Shown here in pieces: positions 33,045-41,379 of a DNA stretch of 44,864 nucleotides. The notes beneath the pieces were generated by a model. That model did not search any database, was not told where the DNA came from, and saw only the letters and a program-made list of their open reading frames with translations. The DNA comes from Candidatus Odyssella sp. GTDB lineage: Bacteria; Pseudomonadota; Alphaproteobacteria; Bin65. The DNA lies in the NCBI GenBank assembly GCA_016792765.1, contig JAEULD010000326.1, positions 1 through 44,864 on the forward strand. The letters run 5' to 3'. A program made the translations under genes and the position numbers. How positions within the stretch are numbered: position 1 is the stretch's first letter; every line of letters begins with the position of its first letter.

Positions 33045-34016
33045 TCAACGGATCTTCGGTAGGTCGGCCACCTTGCCGGCTTTGATGTCTTCGATCAGCT
33101 GCTTGATCCTGGCCTTGTTGGCGTCCGAGATCTTGCTCTCGAAGGCGCGGTAGGGCGCGAGGTCGACGCCGTTCTCCTTGAAGCCGAGCAGGTAGTTCTT
33201 GGGCTCGATCTTCTTGCTGCTCACGAGGCCGATCGCCATGTCGATGTTTACGTCCATGCGGATGATCGCCGTCGTGACGATCGTCTCGGGCGCCAGCGCG
33301 GCCGAGTCGAACGCGGTCCCGATCGCCATGACGTTCTTTTCCTTGGCGGCCTGGATCGTGCCAACGACGTTCTCGTTGCCGGTCGCGGTGACGACGTCGG
33401 CGCCGCGCTCGATCAGCGACAGCGTGATCTCCTTGCCCTTGGCGATGTCGGAGAACGAGCCGACGACGGCGGTGAGCACCTTGATGTCGGGCCGGATGCG
33501 CTTGGCGCCGCGCTCGAAGCCCTCCTGGTACTCCTGGATCACCGGCACCGGGATTCCGCCGATGTGGCCGACCGTTCCGGTCTTGCTGACCGAAGCGGCG
33601 ACCGCGCCCGCGACGTAGCCCGCATCGCCCCAGCGATTGTCGAACGAGGCGAGGTTCGGGGCCGCCGCCACCTTCGCGGTGTTGACGATGAACCAGGTTT
33701 TGGGGAAGCGCTTGTGGATCTTCTTCGCTGGCTCGGCGAACTGGAAGCCGTGGCCGATCACGATCGCGTAGCCTTCGCGCGCGTAGCGCGTGAGCGCGGC
33801 CTCGATCTGCGCCGACTGCGTGTTCTCCTGGATCGAAACCTTGATCTTGTACTTCTGCTCGGCGGCCTTGATCCCCTGATGCGCCGCGGAGTTGAAGGTG
33901 CCGTCGCTGATCGGGCCGGGCAGCACCAGGGCGACCTTGAGCTCCTGTTGAGCCGCGGCCGGCGCGGCGAAGCCGATCGCCGCGGCCGCGAGAGCCGTCG
34001 CGAATGCGCGTTTCAT
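33045..34016 (-). CDS. BMP-family periplasmic binding protein
   Basis: Predicted 323-aa BMP/PnrA-family ligand-binding protein. A Sec signal, MKRAFATALAAAAIGFAAPAA, is cleaved near AAAQQ. The mature part begins LKVALVLPGPISDGTFNSAAHQG, the family opening, with IVIGHGFQF, FIVNTA and ADVVTATGNENVVG later. Relatives bind nucleosides or other N-containing solutes. The N-terminus lacks a lipobox cysteine, so it is soluble periplasmic. It lies between the cysteine hydrolase (16-nt gap) and the ATPase. Confidence 0.94.
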   Translation of the reverse strand: MKRAFATALAAAAIGFAAPAAAQQELKVALVLPGPISDGTFNSAAHQGIKAAEQKYKIKVSIQENTQSAQIEAALTRYAREGYAIVIGHGFQFAEPAKKIHKRFPKTWFIVNTAKVAAAPNLASFDNRWGDAGYVAGAVAASVSKTGTVGHIGGIPVPVIQEYQEGFERGAKRIRPDIKVLTAVVGSFSDIAKGKEITLSLIERGADVVTATGNENVVGTIQAAKEKNVMAIGTAFDSAALAPETIVTTAIIRMDVNIDMAIGLVSSKKIEPKNYLLGFKENGVDLAPYRAFESKISDANKARIKQLIEDIKAGKVADLPKIR

Positions 34017-34032
34017 GTTCAGCCTCCTCCTG

Positions 34033-34743
34033 TTATTCGCCAGCGTCCGCGCGGTTGGGCCGCGCGCTCAGCACGGCGACGACCTCTTCGCTGGTCATCA
34101 CGTCGCCGAACTGCTGAATGAAGGTCTCGAGCGAAGCGCGATGCTCGTCGTCCGAGAGCGCCGCGAGGCAGTCGGAGACCATCACCACGCGGAAATCCAT
34201 CATCATCGCGTCGCGGCCGGTGGCCTCGCAGCACACGTTGGTCTTGGTGCCGGCGACGAGCAGGTTCTCGATGCCGAGGCCGCGCAGCACGCGTTCGAGA
34301 TTCGACGAGCCGGGGATGAGCGCGCTGTAGCGGTTCTTGACCACGTGGACGTCGCCGGGGTCGACGCGCATGTCGCGCCAAACCTTCTGGCCGGGCGCCG
34401 TCGGCGCCAGGCTCTCGATCGTGCGCTGGCGCACGTCGGCGGCGACGAAATTCTCGAAGAACATCGACCAGTCGCTGCCGCCGTTCGTGTGGATGTTCGC
34501 GTGCGTCACCCAGATCACGGTGCCGCCGAGCCTGCGCAGGCCGGCGGCCAGGCCGTTGATCGCGCCGACGATGCCGCGCGAGGCGGGCACTTCGGCCGGC
34601 GAGCCCGGCTCGACGAAGGCGCTCTGCATGTCGACGACGACGAGCGCGGTCTTCTTCGGATCGAGCCGGTCGAACAGGTGATAGCGTCGCCGGCGCGCGA
34701 GCACGCGGTCGACGATTTCCTTGCGGATCTCCACATTGTGCAT
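34033..34743 (-). CDS. Isochorismatase-like cysteine hydrolase (RutB-like)
   Basis: Predicted 236-aa cysteine hydrolase. The triad is Asp38 (VVVDMQ), Lys136 (VVKNRYSA) and Cys171 in GTKTNVCCEATGRDA; a second Cys follows directly. The TNVC-E-T-RD pattern resembles RutB (ureidoacrylate amidohydrolase) and is also close to N-carbamoylsarcosine amidase and other carbamoyl or amide hydrolases. It sits in the HyuA-HyuB operon, between a regulator (16-nt gap) and the importer. A ring-opened carbamoyl or amide product of the hydantoinase would be a logical substrate (inference). Confidence 0.92.
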   Translation of the reverse strand: MHNVEIRKEIVDRVLARRRRYHLFDRLDPKKTALVVVDMQSAFVEPGSPAEVPASRGIVGAINGLAAGLRRLGGTVIWVTHANIHTNGGSDWSMFFENFVAADVRQRTIESLAPTAPGQKVWRDMRVDPGDVHVVKNRYSALIPGSSNLERVLRGLGIENLLVAGTKTNVCCEATGRDAMMMDFRVVMVSDCLAALSDDEHRASLETFIQQFGDVMTSEEVVAVLSARPNRADAGE

Positions 34744-34759
34744 GTTGCGCGCGCTTTCC

Positions 34760-35392
34760 CTAGAACGACAGGCCGTCCGAGAATACCCAGACGACCTCGG
34801 TGTTGCCCTTGGCGGCGTTTTCCCAGCGATGCGGGCGGTCGCTCTTGAAGTGGATCGCGTCGCCCGCGGTGAGCGTCCATCGCTCGCCGTCCACGTGGAA
34901 GACGATGCCGCCCTTCACGACGCAGCAGATCTCGTCGCCCGCATGGGTCATCGGTTCGCGGCCGGAATGGGCGCCCGGCTTCAGGATGCCGTAGCGCGCC
35001 TCGAGCAGCCCGGCGCTGAAATGGCCGTTCAGATCGTGCAGCGTCAGGCCCATTTCCTTGTATTCGAGCCGGTCGCGCTCGTTCGCGTAGACGACCGAGG
35101 TGCGCTGCGGCTCGGCGCGGTAGCGGTCGACGAGGAAGCCCAGATTCTCGTTCAGCGCCGAAGCGAGGTTGATCGCGTGCACGAGGCTGGGTTTCAGGAG
35201 GCCGTTCTCAATCTTGCTGATCGTGCTCGCCGGCACGCGCGCCACCTTGGCGAGGCTGTTGATCGTCAGATTGCGCTCGAGCCGGATCCTGCGCAGGCGC
35301 TCGCCGATCGACTTGGCGACGCCTTCGGCACCGCCATCGCGTCTGGGCTTCGCCATGGCCTGCGTGCGGGCTCGGGCCGAGCGCCGGGTCAT
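34760..35392 (-). CDS. XRE-family regulator with C-terminal cupin, copy A
   Basis: Predicted 210-aa regulator: HTH_XRE domain at about 28-88 (LAKVARVPASTISKIENGLLKPSL) and a cupin at about 110-205 (THAGDEICCVVKGGIVFHVDG and LTAGDAIHFKSDRPHRWEN) that would sense a small ligand. The start at 35392 gives an ATGA overlap with the zinc-ribbon gene; ATG 35356 would give 198 aa. It lies in the middle of the catabolic operon, an arrangement that would feed back on its own transcript. Confidence 0.92.
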   Translation of the reverse strand: MTRRSARARTQAMAKPRRDGGAEGVAKSIGERLRRIRLERNLTINSLAKVARVPASTISKIENGLLKPSLVHAINLASALNENLGFLVDRYRAEPQRTSVVYANERDRLEYKEMGLTLHDLNGHFSAGLLEARYGILKPGAHSGREPMTHAGDEICCVVKGGIVFHVDGERWTLTAGDAIHFKSDRPHRWENAAKGNTEVVWVFSDGLSF

Positions 35393-35670
35393 GCGCGCAC
35401 GATGTCGTCGAGAAACGGCTCGCCCGGCAGCGCCATCTCGCTGTCGAGCAGCGCGCCGCAACCGGGGCAGCCGAACTGGCGCAGGATCGCTTCGCGCGCG
35501 CCGGTATAGGCCTTGCCGCCGGCGCCGTTCATCGAAAGCTCGCGCAGGATCGCTTGGCGCTTCCAGGGCTGGCCGGCCGGGGCGAGCGCGTGGCCGCAGC
35601 TGCGGCAGGCGATGTGATCGCCCTTGCCGGTGGACCGGATCTCGAGATTGGCGGCGATCGGCCGGCTCAT
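35389..35670 (-). CDS. Acetone-carboxylase-gamma-like zinc-ribbon protein
   Basis: Predicted 93-aa protein with two CxxC pairs, Cys22/Cys25 (CRSCGH) and Cys68/Cys71 (CPGCG), expected to bind one zinc. The layout and position after HyuA and HyuB match the gamma subunit of acetone or acetophenone carboxylase-type complexes, where HyuA/HyuB-like chains form the ATP-dependent part. ATGA overlaps tie it to HyuB upstream (start 35670) and to the regulator downstream. Its presence raises the question whether the complex carboxylates rather than hydrolyses. Confidence 0.8.
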   Translation of the reverse strand: MSRPIAANLEIRSTGKGDHIACRSCGHALAPAGQPWKRQAILRELSMNGAGGKAYTGAREAILRQFGCPGCGALLDSEMALPGEPFLDDIVRA

Positions 35671-37493
35671 TCCGCCGCCCTCCGTTCCATGCGCGCGCCG
35701 CGCATCTCGGCGCGCAGGCGCTTCGTGGCGGCAAGATCGACGATGCCGCCCGCGTCGGTCACGACGCCGTAGACGCTGCGCGCCGCCTCGCGCGTGACGA
35801 ACCGGCTCTCGACGTCGACCTGCACCTGCTCGGGATCGCGTTCGAGCGGATCGCCGAAGCCGCCGCCGCCGTTCCAGGCGACGTAGAGCGCGTCCTTGCC
35901 CATCAGCGGGAACACGCCCCAGGAGATGTCTTCGGTGCGGCCTGGCATGTCCTCGAGCGAGAGCGCGAAGGACGGATCGGCGTTGCGCTCGCCGGTCTCG
36001 TCGTTGTGCACCCACACATAGCGGTTCGGCGCGCCGGGATAGCCGCCGCCGAGGCCTTCGCTCATCGAATACTTCGCGCCTTTGCCCGAGACGACGTAGT
36101 GGAGGCCGCCGTCGGGCGCGTCGTGCGGCGTGATCGCGATCTCCATGCCGAGGCCGCCGCGGTACCGGCCCGGCCCGCCCGAATCGGTGAGGCGGCGGCG
36201 GAACAAATAGCGCAGCGGGAAGATGCTCTCCATCGTCTCGACGTTCGCCATGCGCGAGATCGGGTTCGGGATCTCGCCGCCGACGTCGACGCCGTCCGCG
36301 AAGGTGCGCGCGCCGCCGGCGCCGGCGAACGTCTCGGTCAGGATGCCGATCGACTGGCCGCCCCGCTGGTTGCGCCCGAACATGAAGATCGCGAAGTGGT
36401 TGGCGTGCCAGACCGTCGTCGCTTCCTTGCGATACTTCTCGCTCGCGGCGAGCATCTTGCCGATCGTGGCGCAGGCGGCGTTGTTGACCGACTGGATCGC
36501 GCCGACCGTCGCCACCGACACCGGCGCGGGCCGCGTGCAGTTCACGATCGAGCCTTCGGGCGCGATCATCGTGATCGGGCGGATCACGCCTTCGTTCCAG
36601 GTGATGTCGTAACAGAGCAGCGGGAACAGCGGCGCGAACAGGCCGCCCAGCGAGGCCCATCGGGTGCAGTTCAGCGCGTATCTCGACTGCGGGCTCGATC
36701 CGGTGAAATCGAAGGTGAGCGTGTCGTCCTTCTTCGTCATGGTCAGGCAGACCTTCGCGGTCTCGCCCTTCACGTCCATGTATTGGCGCGACTGCCACTG
36801 GCCGTCGGGCAGCTCCGCCAGCCGCGCGCGCAGCAGTTTTTCCGACTGCTCGATCAGCGTGGCGCAGGCTTCGTCCACCGTCGGGTAGCCGTATTTCCGG
36901 ATCAGCGCCAGCATCCGGTCCGCGGCCACGTTGTTGCAGGCGATCATCGACCGGATGTCGAGCGTCACCATCTCCGGATTGCGCACCATGTTGAGGAGCG
37001 TGTCGAGCACGTCCTGGCGCAGCTCGCCGCGATCGACGAGCTTCAGGCCCGGCGAACTGATGCCTTCGGTGTAGATGTCCTGGGAATCGGGGCTGAACCC
37101 GCCCGGATTCATCGCGCCGATGTCGTAGACGTGCACGAAGCATGCGCTCCACGCCACGAGCCGGCCCTCGTGATGGATCGGCGCCACCAGATAGATGTCG
37201 GAGGTGTGCAGCGCCGCCGTGTAGGGATCGTTCAGCAGATAGACGTCGCCTTCGTTGATCTGTCCCTTGAAGCGGCGGATGATCGCCTTGCACGCCTCGG
37301 CGGCGCTGGTGAGGTGATGCAGGAACCCCACGCCGCCCATCAGCAGAGAGCCGTCGGCGCGGTAGAGCGAGACCATGAGGTCATGGCCTTCGTTCGTGAT
37401 GGCGCTGCCGGAGACGTGCTTCAGCGTGATCACCGCCTCGTCGACGACGCGGAACAGGCGGTGGCGGATGATCGAGAACGTGATCGGGTCCAT
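35667..37493 (-). CDS. hyuB: Hydantoinase B/oxoprolinase-family subunit
   Basis: Predicted 608-aa HyuB-family subunit. Conserved strings include MDPITFSIIRHRLFRVVDEA at the start, GDVYLLNDPYTAALHTSDIYL, NPGGFSPDSQDIYTEGISSPG and the C-terminal GGPGRYRGGLGMEI and WNGGGGFGDPLERDP. With HyuA it forms an ATP-dependent enzyme that opens hydantoin- or oxoproline-like cyclic amides, or carboxylates ketones in the acetone or acetophenone carboxylase subgroup. It starts 8 nt after the HyuA stop and overlaps the zinc-ribbon gene by 4 nt. The length fits free HyuB rather than a fused oxoprolinase. Confidence 0.93.
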   Translation of the reverse strand: MDPITFSIIRHRLFRVVDEAVITLKHVSGSAITNEGHDLMVSLYRADGSLLMGGVGFLHHLTSAAEACKAIIRRFKGQINEGDVYLLNDPYTAALHTSDIYLVAPIHHEGRLVAWSACFVHVYDIGAMNPGGFSPDSQDIYTEGISSPGLKLVDRGELRQDVLDTLLNMVRNPEMVTLDIRSMIACNNVAADRMLALIRKYGYPTVDEACATLIEQSEKLLRARLAELPDGQWQSRQYMDVKGETAKVCLTMTKKDDTLTFDFTGSSPQSRYALNCTRWASLGGLFAPLFPLLCYDITWNEGVIRPITMIAPEGSIVNCTRPAPVSVATVGAIQSVNNAACATIGKMLAASEKYRKEATTVWHANHFAIFMFGRNQRGGQSIGILTETFAGAGGARTFADGVDVGGEIPNPISRMANVETMESIFPLRYLFRRRLTDSGGPGRYRGGLGMEIAITPHDAPDGGLHYVVSGKGAKYSMSEGLGGGYPGAPNRYVWVHNDETGERNADPSFALSLEDMPGRTEDISWGVFPLMGKDALYVAWNGGGGFGDPLERDPEQVQVDVESRFVTREAARSVYGVVTDAGGIVDLAATKRLRAEMRGARMERRAAE

Positions 37494-37501
37494 GGCGAAC
37501 C

Positions 37502-39622
37502 TCAGCCTGCGAATTCAATCACGATGTTGCGGTAGGCGTCCATCCGCCCGGTCTGCCTGGCCTGGAGGACGATCGTCGTGATCGGCGTATGGATCACGGC
37601 CGGCCCGCGCATCACGTTGCCGGGCGCGAGCTTCGTGAAATCGTAGATCTCCGCCTCGGCCATGCCGTTCGCCGCGTCGACGAACACCTTGCGCCTGCCC
37701 ATGCGCGCGCCGTCGGGCGCGGCGCCGCCGAGCTTCTCCTTCTCGATGCTCGGGCGCGCCATCAGGCCGCGCGCGGTCAGGCGGAACGACGTCATCTCCA
37801 TGCCGGCGTCGCGATAGGCGGAGCCGCGTCCGTACTTCCGCTCGTACAGCGCCTCGAAATCGTCCATCAGGCGCTTCACGCCGGCCTCGTCGAGCGGCGT
37901 CGCTGCGCGCACCGGCGTCGTCACCTCGTGCACCTGGCGCGAGTAGCGGAAATCCACCGACCAGTTGAGCTGGATGCGGTCGGCGGCGAAACCCTCGCTG
38001 GCGAGCTCGCGCTTCGCGCGCTCGATCATCGGCGCGTAAATCGCGTTGATCTCGGCCGCCGGCGTCGGGGCGGGCAGCACCTTCGTCGCCGAGTACTCGT
38101 GCACGATGTCGGCGGCGACGAGGCCGAACGCGCAGTTCACCGAGGCGGTGTACGGCACGACGACGCGGCGCACGCTCAGCTCCTGGCCGAACACGCCGCA
38201 CAGCAGGCCGCAGGTGCCGCCGAAGGCGTGCAGCACGAAATCGCGCGGGTCGAGGCCGCGCTCGACGGTGATCTCGTGAATGAGGTCGGTGATCTGCGCG
38301 CACGCCACGCGATAGATGCCGAACGCGGCCTCTTCGACCGGCATGCCGAGCGGATCGGCGATCTTGCTCTTGAACACGCGGCGCGCGTTCTCGACGTCGA
38401 GCTTGATCGAGCCGCCGAGGAAGGTGTTCGGGTCCATGTAGCCGATCAGCAGCAGCACGTCGGTGAGCGTCGGCTCCGTGCCGCCCTGGCCGTAGCAGAC
38501 CGGGCCGGGGCGGGCGCCGGCGCTGCGCGGACCGACGAGCGGCGTGTTGGTCTTGGGATCGAGCGAGACGATGCTGCCGCCGCCAGCGCCGATCGACACC
38601 ACCTCGATCTTCGGCGCCACGTAGTGGAAGCGGTCCACCATCGGCTCGCGCGCGTACTCGATCTCGCCGTCCTGGATCACGCCGACCTTGAACGTCGTAC
38701 CGCCCATGTCGGCGGCGATGATGTCCTTGTCGCCCATGATCTCGCCGAGGAACTTCGCGCCGATCACGCCGGCAGCGGGGCCACATTCGATCAGGCCGAC
38801 CGCGCGCTCCGACGCTTCCTTCGCCGGCAGGAGGCCGCCATACCCCTGCATGATCATGACCGGGCCGGAATATCCGGCGCCGGACAGGAGCGATTGCAGC
38901 CCGTTCAGGTAGCTCTGCGTGATGCGGCCGGCATAGGCGTTGATGACCGTCGTCGAAGTGCGCTCGTATTCGCCCGGCACCGGCGCGATCTCGCTCGAAA
39001 GCGTCACGAACACGGCCGGATTGACGCGCCTCAGGATATCGCGCACGCGGCGCTCGTGCGCCGGATTGAACACCGACCACAGGAAGCAAACCGCGATCGC
39101 CTCGACGCCCTTCTTGTCGACGAGATGGCGGAGCGCCTTCTCGGTCGCGGCTTCGTCGAGCTCGCGCACCACGGCGCCCTTGTAGTCCATGCGCTCGGCC
39201 ACGCCGCAGATGCGGTCTGCCGGCACCAGCGGCGCCGCGCGCTCGGTCATCACCGGATGCTTGATCTCGTCTTCCGGCAGGCCGGCCCAGCGGCCGTAAG
39301 CGCCGCGCGTCACCAGCAGCGTATCCTCGAACCCTGCCGTGGTGACGAGGCCGGTCACCGCGCCATCGCGCGTCAGCACCGTGTTGTCGACGACGGTGGA
39401 ACCGTGCACGAAGAGTTGCGTCTGCCGGAACAGCTCCTCGATCGACAGGCCCATGGTGGCGGCGCAGGAGCGCACCGAATTGATGACGCCCTCGCCGAAA
39501 TTGGGCGGCGTCGAGAGCGCCTTGCCGATGTGCACCGGCTCGCCCTCGGCGAACACGATCGTGTCGGTGCAGGTGCCGCCCACATCGGTGGCGACGATAT
39601 AGCGGCGGGTCTTTTCTTTCAT
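37502..39622 (-). CDS. hyuA: Hydantoinase A/oxoprolinase-family subunit
   Basis: Predicted 706-aa HyuA-family subunit with an actin-like ATPase fold. Phosphate-binding loops are ATDVGGTCTDTIVF (11-24) and ADMGGTTFKVGVI. Other marks are FVHGSTVVDNTVLTR, ECGPAAGVIGAKFLG, GAGGGSIVSLD, RPGPVCYGQGGTEPTLTD and HAFGGTCG. The start at 39622 (MKEKTRRY) overlaps the regulator by ATGA; an in-frame upstream extension lies inside that regulator. It activates the cyclic amide (or carbonyl) substrate by phosphorylation for the HyuB partner. Confidence 0.94.
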   Translation of the reverse strand: MKEKTRRYIVATDVGGTCTDTIVFAEGEPVHIGKALSTPPNFGEGVINSVRSCAATMGLSIEELFRQTQLFVHGSTVVDNTVLTRDGAVTGLVTTAGFEDTLLVTRGAYGRWAGLPEDEIKHPVMTERAAPLVPADRICGVAERMDYKGAVVRELDEAATEKALRHLVDKKGVEAIAVCFLWSVFNPAHERRVRDILRRVNPAVFVTLSSEIAPVPGEYERTSTTVINAYAGRITQSYLNGLQSLLSGAGYSGPVMIMQGYGGLLPAKEASERAVGLIECGPAAGVIGAKFLGEIMGDKDIIAADMGGTTFKVGVIQDGEIEYAREPMVDRFHYVAPKIEVVSIGAGGGSIVSLDPKTNTPLVGPRSAGARPGPVCYGQGGTEPTLTDVLLLIGYMDPNTFLGGSIKLDVENARRVFKSKIADPLGMPVEEAAFGIYRVACAQITDLIHEITVERGLDPRDFVLHAFGGTCGLLCGVFGQELSVRRVVVPYTASVNCAFGLVAADIVHEYSATKVLPAPTPAAEINAIYAPMIERAKRELASEGFAADRIQLNWSVDFRYSRQVHEVTTPVRAATPLDEAGVKRLMDDFEALYERKYGRGSAYRDAGMEMTSFRLTARGLMARPSIEKEKLGGAAPDGARMGRRKVFVDAANGMAEAEIYDFTKLAPGNVMRGPAVIHTPITTIVLQARQTGRMDAYRNIVIEFAG

Positions 39623-40233
39623 TCCGTTCGACGCCCTCGTTCCGTGCCGCCGTCGAGATCGCCCTCGGCCCGGCTGTCCTTCACCCACAGCAGGCGCGCG
39701 GCGCCGCGCCCGGCATTCGCGAAATTGCGCGGCGGCAGATCGGCGATGTGGATCGAATCGCCGGCATCGAGCTCGTAGCTGCCGCCGTCGTTCATCGTGA
39801 CGCGCACCTTGCCGTCGAGCACGAACGCGAAATGCGAGCCCGCGTCGGCCCTGCGCGAGGGCAGCATGTCGGTGCCGGCCGGGAGCGTCACGACCCGGCC
39901 GCGCATGCTCGGCTGGTACAGCTCGCTGACGTGGCGCTGCAGCGGCGCCGCGCGCGCGCCGGGCGCGCGCGAGACCGACACGGTCTTTCCGGCGCGGCGC
40001 GCGAGGCTGACGATCTCGTCGAGCGAGACGCCGAGTACCTCGAGGATCGCGACCACGGTGAGAAGGCCGGGATTGGCGCGCCCGAGTTCGATGTTGCGGA
40101 TGCCCGTGACGCTGACGCCGCTCTGGCTCGCGAGCTGGTTGAGCGACAGCCCGCGGCGGTCGCGCAGCAGGCGGATCTGGCGGCCGAGGTCGCGCAGCTG
40201 ATCGCGGGCGAACGCCCCGTCCTTCCTCGTCAT
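39619..40233 (-). CDS. XRE-family regulator with C-terminal cupin, copy B
   Basis: Predicted 204-aa regulator. The HTH_XRE domain spans about 15-75 (LNQLASQSGVSVTGIRNIELGRANPGL) and the cupin about 115-190 (GSHFAFVLDGKVRVTMNDG and LDAGDSIHIADLPPRNFAN). The first gene of the ten-gene leftward operon, it overlaps HyuA by ATGA. It probably controls its own operon and possibly the divergent oxygenase from the 138-bp gap. It differs clearly from copy A, so the two may recognise different ligands. Confidence 0.92.
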   Translation of the reverse strand: MTRKDGAFARDQLRDLGRQIRLLRDRRGLSLNQLASQSGVSVTGIRNIELGRANPGLLTVVAILEVLGVSLDEIVSLARRAGKTVSVSRAPGARAAPLQRHVSELYQPSMRGRVVTLPAGTDMLPSRRADAGSHFAFVLDGKVRVTMNDGGSYELDAGDSIHIADLPPRNFANAGRGAARLLWVKDSRAEGDLDGGTERGRRTE

Positions 40234-40371
40234 GTGCGCTTTCCGCCGCCGCTGTTGGCCAACCGGTCGCACGGTATCATTCGGAGTTGACGCAGGCGTG
40301 TCAAGCAGTGTTTCCTCGTGGTTGAGTTTGAAACACGCGCAACCGATACCGGCGACGCCGCGAGGACCGAC
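40234..40371. promoter_or_regulatory. Divergent regulator/oxygenase control region with two dyads
   Basis: Two inverted repeats stand out: TGACGC-AGGC-GTGTCA at 40288-40303 (one mismatch) and GTGTTTC with GAAACAC at 40308-40336 (perfect 7-bp arms, 15-nt spacer). TTGACG at 40287-40292 overlaps the first and could be a plus-strand -35, with TGTTTC 16 nt on as a poor -10. XRE-cupin proteins usually bind such palindromes next to their own gene, so these are candidate operators of the regulator at 39619-40233. Confidence 0.5.
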
Positions 40372-41373
40372 ATGGACGCGATCATCCGCCAGGCCGGCGA
40401 CATTCCGATCATCGATCTGGCGGCGTTCCGCGAGGGTCGTGCCGGGTCCAAGGCGGCGACGGCGCAGGCGATGCGCGGCGCGCTCGAGGCGATCGGCTTC
40501 TTCGCCGTCGTCAACCACGGGCTGGACGATACCGCGGTCGACCGCGCCCTTGCGGCGACGCGGCAGTTCTTCGCGCTCCCGGATGCGGAGAAGCTGCGGG
40601 TCAAGATCAGCGCCGCGCATCGCGGCTACATGCCGATGGGCGATCAGCATCGGGTCGAGGCGAAGCGCCCGAACCTCAGCGAATCGTTCCTGATCGGCAG
40701 CCACCACGCGCCCGACGATCCCGACGTCGTCATGGGCAAGCCGCTGCACGGGCCGAACCAGTGGCCGGCGCGTCCGGATTCGCTGCGGCCGGCCCTCGAC
40801 GCGTACTACGCCGAGGCCACCAAGCTCGGGCTGCTGCTCGTGGAGCTCTTCGAGGCCGCGCTCGAACTGCCGGAGCGGCGCTTCCGCGACTGCTTCAAGC
40901 GCCCGATGGGCTTCATCCGCGCGCTGCACTATCCGCCGGCGCCGGAGCCGAGGCCGGACGATCTCTACGGCGCGGCGCCGCACAGCGATTTCGGCTTCCT
41001 CACCATCGTCACGCAGGACGATGCCGGCGGCCTGCAGGCGCAGCGCCGCGACGGCCGCTGGATCGACGCGCCGCGCATGTCCGGCGTCGCGGTCGTCAAC
41101 GTCGGCGACATGCTGATGCGGTGGACCAACGACCGGTTCGTGTCGACCCAGCACCGCGTGCTCAATCCCAAGGGCCGCGACCGGTATTCGCTCGCCTTCT
41201 TCTTCGATCCGGATTTCGACACCGCGGTCGAGTGCCTTCCCACCTGCCAGGGTCCGGGCAATCCGCCGCGCTATCCGCGCACGACCTGGGGCGACTATCT
41301 CATCGAGCGCTTCGACGCCAATCACGCCTATCGCAAGGCCGCCGCCGCGGCCGCGCGCGCCGCCTCGGCATGA
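40372..41373 (+). CDS. 2-Oxoglutarate/Fe(II)-dependent oxygenase
   Basis: Predicted 333-aa oxygenase of the isopenicillin-N-synthase-like group. The iron triad is His204 and Asp206 (APHSDFGFLTI) and His261 (TQHRVLNP), and the 2-oxoglutarate pair is Arg271 with Ser273 (RYSLAFFFDP). The N-terminal IPIIDLAAF and FFAVVNHGLDD are typical. ATG 40372 is preferred over GTG 40318 because GAGG lies 7 nt upstream and the extension is unrelated to the family. It is divergent from the hydantoinase operon and ends 6 nt before the convergent TRAP permease. It probably hydroxylates or demethylates a small molecule; substrate unknown. Confidence 0.92.
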   Translation: MDAIIRQAGDIPIIDLAAFREGRAGSKAATAQAMRGALEAIGFFAVVNHGLDDTAVDRALAATRQFFALPDAEKLRVKISAAHRGYMPMGDQHRVEAKRPNLSESFLIGSHHAPDDPDVVMGKPLHGPNQWPARPDSLRPALDAYYAEATKLGLLLVELFEAALELPERRFRDCFKRPMGFIRALHYPPAPEPRPDDLYGAAPHSDFGFLTIVTQDDAGGLQAQRRDGRWIDAPRMSGVAVVNVGDMLMRWTNDRFVSTQHRVLNPKGRDRYSLAFFFDPDFDTAVECLPTCQGPGNPPRYPRTTWGDYLIERFDANHAYRKAAAAAARAASA

Positions 41374-41379
41374 CGCTCT

